Part shown: positions 48,004-60,011 of the stretch, one piece after another
Layout: each line of letters begins with the position of its first letter
Numbering within the stretch: position 1 is the first letter of the stretch
NCBI RefSeq assembly: GCF_041261205.1
Contig: NZ_JBGCCH010000004.1
Span: 62,001-126,000, forward strand
Origin: Catenulispora sp. MAP5-51
GTDB taxonomy: Bacteria > Actinomycetota > Actinomycetes > Streptomycetales > Catenulisporaceae
Direction: 5' to 3'
Length of the DNA: 64,000 nt
Notes under the pieces: generated by a model
Database searches by the model: none
What the model was told of the DNA's origin: nothing
Seen by the model: the letters and a program-made list of their open reading frames with translations, nothing else
Made by a program: the position numbers and the translations under genes

Positions 48004-48804
48004 CTAGCCGGCCATCGGCGCCGGCTGCAGGATGTTGAACCGCGCCCCGAACTGGTCGGCCAGCGCCGCCAGCCGCCCGGGCGGGGCGTCGGCGGCCGGG
48101 ATCAGGACGGTGCCGCCGGCGGCGGCCACGCGCTCCACGGTCGCGTCGGCGTCGGCCACCATGAAGTAGGGGATCCACTTCTCGTCCTGGATCGGCACCT
48201 GGTCGGTGATCGTCATGATCCCGCCGAAGGCGGACGGCGGGTCGCCGGGCTGTGTCGTCCACATGTCGTAGCCCCCGCCCTCCGGCGCGCCCTCCATGTA
48301 TGGCTCGACGCTCCACCCGAACAGCGCCGGATAGAACGCCTTCGCCGCGGCCGGGTCCCGGGTCCACAACTCGGCCCACAGCATCGTGTCCTCCACGCAG
48401 CAGGTCTGGAACCCGGTGACCGCCCCGGACTGCCAGAGCGCGAACTCGGCGCCGCTGGGGTCGGTGAGCTGCGCGAAGGTGCCCGCCTCGGGGACTTCCA
48501 TGACCGGCACGCGCACCTTGGCGCCGGCCTTCTCGGCGGCGGCCGTGCTCGCGGCGGCGTCGGCGACGCGGACATAGGTGGTCCAGTCGGGTCTGGCGGC
48601 CGGGTCCATCAGCCCGCCCAGGCCCGCCGCCGACTTCCCGTCCTTGAGCAGGAACCAGTAGCCGGGGCCTTCCGAGGAGTCCGGCATCATCTGCTCCGCG
48701 GTCCAGCCGAAGACCCGGCCGTAGAACGCCGCCGAAGCCCCGGGGTCGGGGGAGCCCAGGTCGATCCAGCCGGGAAGGTTCGGGGTGTCGTCCGAGGTGA
48801 TCAT
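48004..48804 (-). CDS. Two-domain glyoxalase/VOC-superfamily protein
   Basis: 266 aa from ATG 48804, with GGAAGG seven bases upstream. Two tandem vicinal-oxygen-chelate domains (about residues 10-125 and 135-262): PGWIDLGSPDPGASAAFYGRVFGW and LWAELWTRDPAAAKAFYPALFGW are the paired starts, each ending in a DPSGA- or DQFGA-type strand. Such proteins are often called glyoxalases or bleomycin-resistance-like, but many are binding proteins; no substrate can be assigned. Confidence 0.9.
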   Translation of the reverse strand: MITSDDTPNLPGWIDLGSPDPGASAAFYGRVFGWTAEQMMPDSSEGPGYWFLLKDGKSAAGLGGLMDPAARPDWTTYVRVADAAASTAAAEKAGAKVRVPVMEVPEAGTFAQLTDPSGAEFALWQSGAVTGFQTCCVEDTMLWAELWTRDPAAAKAFYPALFGWSVEPYMEGAPEGGGYDMWTTQPGDPPSAFGGIMTITDQVPIQDEKWIPYFMVADADATVERVAAAGGTVLIPAADAPPGRLAALADQFGARFNILQPAPMAG

Positions 48805-49002
48805 GGGAGGGCCTTCCGTTGTGAGGTGCATCACGCCGATATGCCCGAGTCTTCCACTTGGTACCGACAGTCACGAGCCGGGCGCGGAACGACCTCGGCC
48901 GCTTCGGCGGCATGTCTCGTTTCTCACAGACGCCGCTCCCGCCAGACGACAAACCCCGCAGGTACTCCAGGAGTAGCCTGTGGGCTGGCAACACATCCAT
49001 AA

Positions 49003-50025
<1,023 letters not shown>

Positions 50026-50043
50026 ACCCGCTGACAGAGCACG

Positions 50044-50080
50044 ACGGCCCGGTGCCCCATGGGGGGACGCCGGGCCGTTT
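50044..50080 (+). terminator. Terminator of mdh
   Basis: Stem ACGGCCCGG (50044-50052) / CCGGGCCGT (50070-50078) with an inner CCCC/GGGG stem and TTT after it. Confidence 0.85.
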
Positions 50081-50082
50081 CG

Positions 50083-50145
50083 CTTCTCACCGCACTCGGA
50101 TCTCACCGCATCGCTTCTCACCGCACCGGATCTCACAGCATCGGA
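50083..50145. repeat. Imperfect tandem repeat after mdh
   Basis: Four degenerate copies of a 14-17 base unit containing TCTCACCGCA, between the mdh terminator and the 3' end of the convergent Lrp gene. Function unknown. Confidence 0.6.
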
Positions 50146-50573
50146 TCGCGCGCCAACAACCGCGTCAGCACCAGCGCCGACCGCGTCCGCTGGATCTCCG
50201 GCTCCCGCCGGATCCGCTCCAGCGCCTCTTCCAGATGCCGCATGTTCTCGGCCACCAGGTGCAGCAGCGCGTCGGCGTCCCCGGTGATCGTGTACGCCGC
50301 GACCACCTCCGGATGCCGCGACACGCACTCCCGGATCACGTCCGGCGACGTCCGGTCCCCGCAGTAGACCTCGACGAAGGCCTCGGTGGTCCACCCGAGC
50401 GCGGTCTGGTCGACGATCACGGAGAACCCCCGGATCGCCCCGTCGGCCCGCAACCGGTCCACCCGCCGCTTCACCGCCGACGCCGACAGGCCCACCTCCG
50501 TCCCGACATCGGCGAACGAGGCGCGCGCGTCCTTCCGCAGCACGTCGATGATCGCGCGGTCGAGGCTGTCCAT
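50133..50573 (-). CDS. Lrp/AsnC-family transcriptional regulator
   Basis: 146 aa. N-terminal winged helix-turn-helix (LDRAIIDVLRKDARASFADVGTEVGLSASAVKRRVDRLRADGAI), then the RAM/ligand-binding ferredoxin-like domain (EAFVEVYCG through AYTITGDADALLHLVAENMRHLEEAL). It lies next to rocD and ddaH in the same direction but 334 bases downstream, so it probably has its own promoter and controls those arginine/ornithine genes, as is usual for Lrp proteins beside their targets. Confidence 0.93.
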   Translation of the reverse strand: MDSLDRAIIDVLRKDARASFADVGTEVGLSASAVKRRVDRLRADGAIRGFSVIVDQTALGWTTEAFVEVYCGDRTSPDVIRECVSRHPEVVAAYTITGDADALLHLVAENMRHLEEALERIRREPEIQRTRSALVLTRLLARDPML

Positions 50574-50691
50574 GCCCTGAGATTAGCGGTCGGCGGCCTG
50601 CAGGCCCCGCACCGCCGGGCCCGGCCGGCGCCCCAGCGACCCGGCCAGCTGGTCCGCGCACAACACCAGGAACGAGCGATTGCGGCGAAGG

Positions 50692-50703
50692 GATGACGTC
50701 ATC
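50692..50703. promoter_or_regulatory. Perfect 12-base palindrome GATGACGTCATC
   Basis: Lies 119 bases before the Lrp start. A candidate autoregulatory site for that regulator, though a perfect 12-base palindrome can occur by chance. Confidence 0.35.
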
Positions 50704-50860
50704 AGTTCATTGAAGACGACCGCCGCCGTCTATGAGCAGATCGCTCCGAACGAAAAAACCTGCCCGCGGACGACACCAAAACAGGGTCACGCACGTCTTA
50801 AGAAGAAGCCGCGCCCGCAGCGGGCCGTACCCCCGCCGCGAGCGCGGCCGCTCGCGCCGC

Positions 50861-50889
50861 ACGGACCCGGCCGCCGAGGCCGGGTCCGT
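50861..50889 (-). terminator. Terminator of ddaH-rocD
   Basis: ACGGACCCGGCC / GGCCGGGTCCGT with a five-base loop, 19 bases after the rocD stop. Confidence 0.7.
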
Positions 50890-50907
50890 CGCGACCGACA
50901 GACAGTA

Positions 50908-52188
50908 TCAACCCAGAGCGCTCTGTAGTTGCAGCACCGCCCAGTCCAGCTCCTCCGCGGTCACCACGAGCGGGGGCGCCATACGGATGGTCGAGCCGTG
51001 CGTGTCCTTGGCGAGCACCCCGCGCGCCATCAGCCGCTCGGAGATCTCGCGGCCGGTGCCGAACTTCGGGTCGATGTCCACGCCGGCCCACAGACCGCGC
51101 CCGCGGACCTCGCGCACCGTCTCCGCCGGCAACTTGGCCAACGCCTCGTGCAGGTGCGCGCCCAGCGTTCGTGCGCGGGACTGGTACTCGCCGGTGGCCA
51201 GCAGGCCCACCACCGCCCGCCCGACCGCGCACGCCAGCGGGTTCCCGCCGAAGGTCGAGCCGTGCTCGCCGGGGGCGAACACGCCGAGCACGTCGCGGTC
51301 GGCGACCACCGCCGACACCGGCAGGATGCCGCCGCCCAGCGCCTTGCCCAGGATGTAGACGTCGGGGACCACGTCCTCGTAGTCGCACGCGAACGTGTAG
51401 CCGGTCCGCCCCAGCCCGGACTGGATCTCGTCGGCCATCATCAGGATGCCGCGACGGGTGCAGATCTCCCGCACCGCCGCCAAGTACCCCTCCGGCGGTA
51501 CCAGGACCCCGGCCTCGCCCTGGATCGGCTCCATCAGGATCGCCACGGTGTCGTCGGTGATCGCCGCCTCGAACGCCGCGGCGTCGCCGTAGGGCACCGA
51601 GACGAACCCCGGGGTGAACGGCCCGAACTCGTTGCGCGCGTCCGGATCGGTGGAGAACGACACGATGGACAGCGTCCGGCCGTGGAAGTTGCCCTCGCAG
51701 GTGATGATCTGCGCGCGGTCCTCCGGGACGCCCTTGACCTGGTACCCCCACTTGCGGGCGGTCTTCAGCGCGGTCTCCACGGCCTCGGCCCCGGAGTTCA
51801 TCGGCAGCGCCGCCTGCTTCCCGCACAGCTCGGCCAGCTCCTCGACGAACGGCCCGAACTGGTCGTGGTGGAACGCCCGCGAGGTCAGCGTCACCCGGTT
51901 CAGCTGCTCGCGCGTCGCGGCCAGCAGCACCGGGTTGCGGTGCCCGAAGTTCAGCGCCGAGTACCCGGCCAGCATGTCCAGATAGCGGTTGCCGTCGACG
52001 TCGGTCACCCAGGCGCCGTCGGCCTCGGCGATCACCACCGGCAGCGGGTGGTAGTTGTGCGCGGTGTGCGCGTCGGACTGCGCGATCAGCGCTTCGGCCC
52101 GGGCCGACGGCGGATTGCGCGGTCCTGCGCCGCGTTCCGTGGCGGTGTTCGAGACGGTGTTCGAGGCGGTGTCGGAGATCGTGGTCAC
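50908..52188 (-). CDS. rocD: Ornithine aminotransferase
   Basis: 426 aa from GTG 52188, with AGGGG eight bases upstream. PLP-dependent class III transaminase converting ornithine and 2-oxoglutarate to glutamate semialdehyde and glutamate. Landmarks: MNSGAEAVETALKTARKWGY (PLP phosphate), CEGNFHGRTLS, MADEIQSGLGRTG, and the Schiff-base Lys in YILGKALGGGILPVSA. The first 30 residues are a Ser/Thr/Asn-rich extension. It starts 14 bases after ddaH, so the two form an operon for arginine-derived nitrogen. Confidence 0.95.
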   Translation of the reverse strand: MTTISDTASNTVSNTATERGAGPRNPPSARAEALIAQSDAHTAHNYHPLPVVIAEADGAWVTDVDGNRYLDMLAGYSALNFGHRNPVLLAATREQLNRVTLTSRAFHHDQFGPFVEELAELCGKQAALPMNSGAEAVETALKTARKWGYQVKGVPEDRAQIITCEGNFHGRTLSIVSFSTDPDARNEFGPFTPGFVSVPYGDAAAFEAAITDDTVAILMEPIQGEAGVLVPPEGYLAAVREICTRRGILMMADEIQSGLGRTGYTFACDYEDVVPDVYILGKALGGGILPVSAVVADRDVLGVFAPGEHGSTFGGNPLACAVGRAVVGLLATGEYQSRARTLGAHLHEALAKLPAETVREVRGRGLWAGVDIDPKFGTGREISERLMARGVLAKDTHGSTIRMAPPLVVTAEELDWAVLQLQSALG

Positions 52189-52202
52189 GGGTCAGGCCCC
52201 TT

Positions 52203-53045
52203 TCAGCCTCGGAGCTCCAGCGTGCAGCACTTCACAGAGCCACCCGCCTTCAGCAGTTCGGACAGGTCGACGCCGATCGGCTGGTAGCCGCGCTCGGCCA
52301 GCCGGGCCGCCAGGCCCGTGGCGGCCTGCGGCAGCAGCACGTGCAGGCCGTCGGAGACCGCGTTCAGCCCGAAGACCGCGGCGTCCTCGGCGGTGGCGAT
52401 GACCGCGTCCGGGTACAGCGTGCGCAGCACCGCCTGCGACCCCGGCGAGAACGCCTCGGGGTAGTAGGCGACCGTGTGGTCGTCGAGGACCGCCAGCGCC
52501 GTGTCCAGGTGGTAGTAGCGCGGGTCGACCAGCCGCAGCCCGATCACCGGCATCCCGAAGAGCTCCTGCGCCTCCAGGTGCGCGTTCGGATCGGACCGGA
52601 AGCCGTGGCCGGCCAGGATCCAGTCCCCGGCGTACAGGAAGTCGCCCTCGCCCTCGTTGATGAACCGCGGGTCGTGGACCTCGGCGAAGCCGTTCTTGCG
52701 GAACCACTCCATGTACGCCGGGCCCTCGGCCTTGCGCTCGTCGTTCCGGAACGAGGCACCCAGCACCTTGCCGCCCACCACCGTGGCGCCGTTGGCCGCG
52801 AACACCATGTCCGGCAGGCCCTCGATCGGTTTGATGGTCTCCACCTGGTGGCCGAGATCCATGTACAGGTCACGCAGGGCCTCCCACTGGCGCGCGGCCA
52901 GCGAGGCGTCGACCGGTTCGTCCGGGTCCATCCACGGGTTGATCGAGTAGGTGACCGCGAAGTGGTCGGGCGGGCACATCAGGTACCGGCGCGGGATCGC
53001 CACGCGCTGTGCCGCCGAGGGCACGGGGGATGTCTCGGTCGTCAT
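52203..53045 (-). CDS. ddaH: Dimethylarginine dimethylaminohydrolase / amidinotransferase-family protein
   Basis: 280 aa. Guanidino-modifying enzyme superfamily. It starts with RYLMCPPDHFAVTYSINPWM; MVFAANGATVVGGKVL and EGEGDFLYAGDWILAG are the substrate-binding strands. The catalytic His lies in RYYHLDTALAVLDD and the nucleophile Cys near the end (GGSVKCCTLEL, about Cys273). DDAH releases citrulline and dimethylamine from methylated arginine, and neighbouring rocD fits an arginine-degradation role. A plain arginine deiminase is longer, about 400 aa, so DDAH is preferred. Confidence 0.88.
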   Translation of the reverse strand: MTTETSPVPSAAQRVAIPRRYLMCPPDHFAVTYSINPWMDPDEPVDASLAARQWEALRDLYMDLGHQVETIKPIEGLPDMVFAANGATVVGGKVLGASFRNDERKAEGPAYMEWFRKNGFAEVHDPRFINEGEGDFLYAGDWILAGHGFRSDPNAHLEAQELFGMPVIGLRLVDPRYYHLDTALAVLDDHTVAYYPEAFSPGSQAVLRTLYPDAVIATAEDAAVFGLNAVSDGLHVLLPQAATGLAARLAERGYQPIGVDLSELLKAGGSVKCCTLELRG

Positions 53046-53198
53046 GCAACCTGAGCTTAAATACGGTGTTTTCCCTGCTCAAGCAGGCTTCGTTGCGTGT
53101 CGGCGCACGATCCTTGCGAAGATCGGGCCGTCACAGGCGTTTCATTGCGTCCCTGCCGTCCCAGCCCGCCGCGCCGGGCCCTGCCTACAATCAGCGGG

Positions 53199-55845
<2,647 letters not shown>

Positions 55846-55847
55846 CC

Positions 55848-56438
55848 GTGGGCGGCGTATCCGATCCGCTCGCCGCGACCTTCGCCGGGGCGAACCCCTT
55901 CGCGGCCGGGGGCCGGGGCGCGGACACCGTGACCATCGGCGTCGCGGTGCCCATCCCGGAGCCGTACGGCACCGAGCTGCAGAAGTGGCGCGAGTCCTTC
56001 CACGACCCGATGGCCCTGGCCATCCCGACCCACGTGACGCTGCTCCCGCCCAGCGAGGTCGAGCGCGAGGACCTGCCCGGCATCGAGGACCACCTGGCCA
56101 AGGCGGCCGCCTCCGGCCGGCCGTTCTCGATGCTGCTCCAGGGCACCGGCACCTTCCGCCCGATCTCGCCGGTGACCTTCGTCCGCCTGGCTCAGGGCGC
56201 CGAGGAGTGCGCGGCCACCGAGGCCCTGGTCCGCTCCGGCATACTCGCCGGCGAGGCCCGCTTCCCCTACCACCCGCACGTCACCGTCGCCCACGAGCTG
56301 CCCGAAGCGGCGCTCGACCGCGCCGAGCACGCGCTCGCGGGCTACGAGGCCCGCTTCCCGGTGACCGGGTTCGCGCTGTACCTGCACGGCGACGACGGCG
56401 TGTGGCGGGTGCGGCGGGTCTTCCCCTACGGCCGCTAG
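55848..56438 (+). CDS. 2H phosphoesterase (2'-5' RNA ligase/LigT-like)
   Basis: 196 aa from GTG 55848, two bases after trpS. Carries both signature His motifs of the 2H superfamily, THVTLLPP (about residue 62) and HPHVTVAH (about residue 144). Members cut or join cyclic phosphate RNA ends. Tight coupling to trpS suggests a role in tRNA end processing, but this is inference from position; the family also has members acting on small nucleotides. No membrane segment. Confidence 0.9.
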   Translation: MGGVSDPLAATFAGANPFAAGGRGADTVTIGVAVPIPEPYGTELQKWRESFHDPMALAIPTHVTLLPPSEVEREDLPGIEDHLAKAAASGRPFSMLLQGTGTFRPISPVTFVRLAQGAEECAATEALVRSGILAGEARFPYHPHVTVAHELPEAALDRAEHALAGYEARFPVTGFALYLHGDDGVWRVRRVFPYGR

Positions 56439-56540
56439 ATCCGCCGGATCTGCTGGATCCGCGTCCGGCGAACGCGACAGCGGCCCCCAGCAACAAGAAC
56501 TGGAAGCCGCCGCCAAAGAACTGTCCGAACTGTCCGGGCT

Positions 56541-58007
56541 CTACTCCAGAACTGGTGCGGGCCCCGAACTCGCCCCCGCCGCGGGCTTCGGCTTCAGCGT
56601 CAGCGAGATCAGGCACACCGCCAGTGCGATCCCCGACCCCACCGTCAGACCGGTCCCCAGCCCGTGCGTGAAGTTCACCGCCGGGTTCGGGTTGTGGCTG
56701 CCCTTCATCGACGAGGTGAAGATGGTCACCAGCACCGCGATCCCCAGCGCGCCGCCGATCTGCTGACAGGCCTGCATCAGGCCGGACCCGGCCCCGGAGT
56801 CCCGCGGCGCCAGGCCGTTCATGATGTTCAGCGCGATCGGGCTGAACGCGATACCGCCGCCGAGCCCGAACATCAGGAACGGCACCAGCAGCCCGGTGAC
56901 GAAGCCGGTGTGCACCGAGATCTGCGAGAGCCAGAACAGCGCCCCGGCGATCAGCGCGGTCCCGACCGCGATCAGCGGCCGCGGCCCGAACCGGGGCAGC
57001 AGCTTGGGGATGAAGCGCGAGACCGTGAACAGCGTCGCGGTCAGCGGCAGGAACGCCAGACCCGCCCGCATCGGCGAGTACTGCAGCACCTCCTGCATGA
57101 ACTGCGGCATGAAGAAGAACATGGAGAACATCGCCCCGACCAGCAGCACGTAGGAGCCGTAGCTACGGGCCCTGGTGCTGTCCCTCAGCAGCCGCAGCGG
57201 GAACACCGGGAAGTCCACCCGCGACTCGATGAACACGAACGAGGTCAGCAACACCACCGCCGCGACGAAGACGCCGATGGTCACCCCGTTGCTCCACCCG
57301 TGCTCCGAGGCGTTGATGAAGCCGTAGACCAGGCTGCCCATGCCGGTGACCGAGGTGATCGCCCCGGGGATGTCGAACCGGCCCTGCACCCGCGGCGACT
57401 CGTTCAGCAGCCGCGCCGCGGCGATCGCCGCCACCGCGCCGATCGGCACGTTGATGTACATGACCAGCCGCCACGAGCCCCACGTGGTCAGCATCCCGCC
57501 CAGCAGCAGACCGACCGATCCGCCGGCACTGGACACCGCGGTGAACAGGCTCATGGCCTTCACCCGGGGCGCACCCTCCGGGAAGGTGGTGATGATCAGA
57601 GCCAGCATGCTGGGCCCGGCCATCGCCGCACCCACACCCTGCAACGCCCGCGAGGCGAGCAGCATGGTGGAGTCGACCGCGAGCCCGCCGATGAAGGACG
57701 CGACAGTGAAAAGGATGACCCCGGAGACGAACATCCGCCGCCGTCCCAGGATGTCGCCCGCACGCCCGCCGAGCAGCAGCAGACCGCCGAAAGCCAGCGT
57801 GTAGGCGTTCAAGACCCACGAAAGGTTCGCGTCCGTGAACTTCAGCGACGTCTGGATCTTCGGCAGGGCTATGTTGACGATGGTGGCGTCAAGGACCAGC
57901 ATCAGCTGGCAGGTCACGATGGTCGCAAGAATGAGCCCCGGCTTGGGCTCGCGCTTCGGAACAACTTTCCCAGTGGAAGGCGTTGTGGATATGGACGCAG
58001 TAGACAT
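56541..58007 (-). CDS. MFS drug-efflux transporter, DHA2/EmrB-QacA type
   Basis: 488 aa from ATG 58007, with AAGGA six bases upstream. Fourteen hydrophobic segments are expected, and thirteen or fourteen can be counted. Family motifs: LDATIVNIALPKIQ at TM1 (motif D1), GGRAGDILGRRRMF (motif A) and GPSMLALIITTFPEG. Proton-driven export of drugs or other amphipathic compounds. Divergent from a TetR regulator, with a palindromic operator between them, the usual arrangement for substrate-induced efflux. Confidence 0.94.
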   Translation of the reverse strand: MSTASISTTPSTGKVVPKREPKPGLILATIVTCQLMLVLDATIVNIALPKIQTSLKFTDANLSWVLNAYTLAFGGLLLLGGRAGDILGRRRMFVSGVILFTVASFIGGLAVDSTMLLASRALQGVGAAMAGPSMLALIITTFPEGAPRVKAMSLFTAVSSAGGSVGLLLGGMLTTWGSWRLVMYINVPIGAVAAIAAARLLNESPRVQGRFDIPGAITSVTGMGSLVYGFINASEHGWSNGVTIGVFVAAVVLLTSFVFIESRVDFPVFPLRLLRDSTRARSYGSYVLLVGAMFSMFFFMPQFMQEVLQYSPMRAGLAFLPLTATLFTVSRFIPKLLPRFGPRPLIAVGTALIAGALFWLSQISVHTGFVTGLLVPFLMFGLGGGIAFSPIALNIMNGLAPRDSGAGSGLMQACQQIGGALGIAVLVTIFTSSMKGSHNPNPAVNFTHGLGTGLTVGSGIALAVCLISLTLKPKPAAGASSGPAPVLE

Positions 58008-58034
58008 GGTGTCCTTCACCTGACGGCGAGCATG

Positions 58035-58057
58035 TAAGCGGAGGCTAGCTCCGTTTA
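58035..58057. promoter_or_regulatory. TetR operator candidate
   Basis: TAAGCGGAG (58035-58043), GCTAG, CTCCGTTTA (58049-58057): 9-base arms with one mismatch, in the divergent MFS/TetR promoter region, ending 28 bases from the pump start. Confidence 0.65.
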
Positions 58058-58145
58058 GCGTAGAGCGCCGGTCCACGCGGCGGCAACTCAAATTCGCAGG
58101 GCCCGGGGAAGCCCTGCTCACACAGGTGAAGGGACAGATGACACC

Positions 58146-58724
58146 GTGAGGGCAGACGCGCTCCGCAACCGCGAGCGCCTCGTCGAGGTCGCCCAGTCGG
58201 CGTTCGCGAACAACGGGATCGAGACATCCCTGGAGGACATCGCCCGCCAGGCCGGCGTCGGAATCGGGACACTCTACCGCCGGTTCCCCCGGCGCGAGGA
58301 CCTCATCGCCGCCGTCCTGGCCGAGCGCTACCTGAAACTCGCCGAGTGCGCCCTGGTCCTGTCCGAACGCCGCGAGGACGCCGACGCCGCACTCACCGAA
58401 TGGCTGACCCTCCTGATCGAGCACATGGCCATCTACCGAGGCCTGTCCATGGCGGTGAAAGAGGCCATCCACGACCAGAGCACCGCCCTGGGCCGCACCT
58501 GCAAAGAAATGATGGACGCCGGCACCGAACTCCTGAAGCGAGGCCAACGCGCCGGCGCCTTCCGCCCCGACGTCACCTTCTACGACGTGATGGCCCTGTG
58601 CTCCGGCATCGTCACGGCCGTCGAACGCCGCGCCGAGAAGCCCGTCGACTCCGACATCCCCCCGGTGAACCCCTACCTCCTCCTCGACGTGGTCCTCCGA
58701 GGCCTCCGCACACCGGACGCCTGA
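58146..58724 (+). CDS. TetR-family transcriptional regulator
   Basis: 192 aa from GTG 58146. N-terminal helix-turn-helix: NRERLVEVAQSAFANNGIETSLEDIARQAGVGIGTLYRRFPRREDLIAAVLAERY. The C-terminal ligand domain is all helical. Faces away from the MFS pump gene across a 138-base gap containing a palindrome, so it most likely represses the pump and possibly itself until a ligand binds. Confidence 0.94.
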   Translation: MRADALRNRERLVEVAQSAFANNGIETSLEDIARQAGVGIGTLYRRFPRREDLIAAVLAERYLKLAECALVLSERREDADAALTEWLTLLIEHMAIYRGLSMAVKEAIHDQSTALGRTCKEMMDAGTELLKRGQRAGAFRPDVTFYDVMALCSGIVTAVERRAEKPVDSDIPPVNPYLLLDVVLRGLRTPDA

Positions 58725-58811
58725 TCCACCCGCACCTGATCCCCCCGCCCACCGCAGATGAATGAGCGGTGAACATCAGACGAACATCAGGCGAACAAGT
58801 TACTGTGAGGC

Positions 58812-59516
58812 ATGCTCACCGAACCCCGGCATGCCGTCGCCCACCACCGCGCCCCCGTCTTCGACGACCGCGCCCGAGCATCGGCACTCCGACTGTGGGG
58901 AGCGGTCTCCTTCGGCCTCTTCGTCCTGCTGGCACTCATCGTCGCCACCAAGGCATCCCGGGGCGCCGACCAGTCGGTGGACAACTCACTGAACAAGTTC
59001 GCCCTGCACAACACCGGGGTGACCGACATCTTCAAGGCGGTCACCAACACCGGCGCCCCAACCGTGACCCTGGCCCTCGGCCTCCTGGCCGCGGCCGCCT
59101 TCTACGCCCTGCGCATGCGCCCCTCGGCATATTTCGCCGCAGCCTCGGTCATCGGCGCCTACGCCATCGCCTACATCGCCAAGAAAGCCGTGAACCGCCA
59201 CCGCCCGCTCTGGGACGCCGCGCACACGATCTCCACAGAATCCGGCGCCTCCTTCCCCTCCGGCCACGCCACAGGCACCTCCACCTTGGCCGCAGTGCTG
59301 ATCCTGGCAGGAATTCCCCTACTAGCCGGCCTGACCGCCCGCCGCACCGCAACAACCCTGCTGGTGCTGTACGTGATCGTCATCGCGGCGTCCCGCCCAC
59401 TCCTCGGCGTCCACTTCCCCACAGACGTCCTCGCAGGCGCCGCACTGGGCACCGGATGGACACTCTTGTGCGCCTCAGTCCTGCGCCCTTGGCAGGACCA
59501 GCCGTCCGCAGGCTGA
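58812..59516 (+). CDS. PAP2-family membrane phosphatase
   Basis: 234 aa. Five or six hydrophobic segments. The three catalytic motifs are complete: KKAVNRHRP (KxxxxxxRP), PSGHAT, and SRPLLGVHFPTD (SRxxxxxHxxxD). It would dephosphorylate a lipid phosphate such as phosphatidic acid or undecaprenyl pyrophosphate at the outer face of the membrane. The exact substrate is unknown. A short direct repeat GAACATCAG(A/G)C precedes it at about 58768-58791. Confidence 0.93.
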   Translation: MLTEPRHAVAHHRAPVFDDRARASALRLWGAVSFGLFVLLALIVATKASRGADQSVDNSLNKFALHNTGVTDIFKAVTNTGAPTVTLALGLLAAAAFYALRMRPSAYFAAASVIGAYAIAYIAKKAVNRHRPLWDAAHTISTESGASFPSGHATGTSTLAAVLILAGIPLLAGLTARRTATTLLVLYVIVIAASRPLLGVHFPTDVLAGAALGTGWTLLCASVLRPWQDQPSAG

Positions 59517-59627
59517 CCCGCTTAGGAGAACCAGCCGCTCACGCGTGATACTAAGGGCGGACGAGCTTAGGGTTTTGCAGCCCGCACCGCTGCGTCGCCC
59601 ACCGCATCAACAGGAGGACCGGAGAAA

Positions 59628-59960
59628 GTGACTTACGTCATCGCCCTGCCCTGCGTGGACGTGAAGGACAAGGCCTGCATCGAGGAGTGCCCTGTCGACT
59701 GCATCTACGAGGGCGAGCGCATGCTCTACATCCACCCGGACGAGTGCGTCGACTGCGGCGCCTGCGAGCCGGTGTGCCCCGTGGAGGCGATCTTCTATGA
59801 GGACGACACGCCGGAGCAGTGGAAGGACTACTACAAGGCCAACGTGGAGTTCTTCGACGACCTCGGCTCCCCCGGCGGCGCCTCCAAGATGGGCCTGATC
59901 GAGAAGGACCACCCCCTGGTCTCCGCCCTGCCGCCGCAGGCCGAGGGAGAAAGCCACTAG
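59628..59960 (+). CDS. fdxA: Seven-iron ferredoxin
   Basis: 110 aa from GTG 59628. Contains one [3Fe-4S] and one [4Fe-4S] cluster: cysteines at 9, 17, 21, 25, 40, 43, 46 and 50 in the FdxA pattern (IEECPVDCIYEG and CVDCGACEPVCPVEAI). The long C-terminal tail KDYYKANVEFFDDLG is typical of actinobacterial FdxA. Small soluble electron carrier, often serving cytochrome P450s. Followed 51 bases later by dapC, a pairing that I recall in Streptomyces. Confidence 0.96.
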   Translation: MTYVIALPCVDVKDKACIEECPVDCIYEGERMLYIHPDECVDCGACEPVCPVEAIFYEDDTPEQWKDYYKANVEFFDDLGSPGGASKMGLIEKDHPLVSALPPQAEGESH

Positions 59961-60011
59961 GGGCTTCCCCCAAACGGCGACATCCCGCTCCACCAGAGGA
60001 AACCCTTCACG

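Larger units (their letters stand above)
50574..50907. other. Regulatory gap between lrp and rocD
   Basis: About 330 bases without a gene. It contains the lrp promoter region, the palindrome GATGACGTCATC (50692-50703), a stem at 50838-50855 (GCGAGCG/CGCTCGC) and a 12-base stem at 50861-50889 (ACGGACCCGGCC/GGCCGGGTCCGT) that suits termination of rocD on the minus strand. Confidence 0.6.

Noticed and set aside
50680-51358. Plus-strand frames across the lrp-rocD gap
   Set aside because: They extend into the antisense of rocD and have no protein-like composition.
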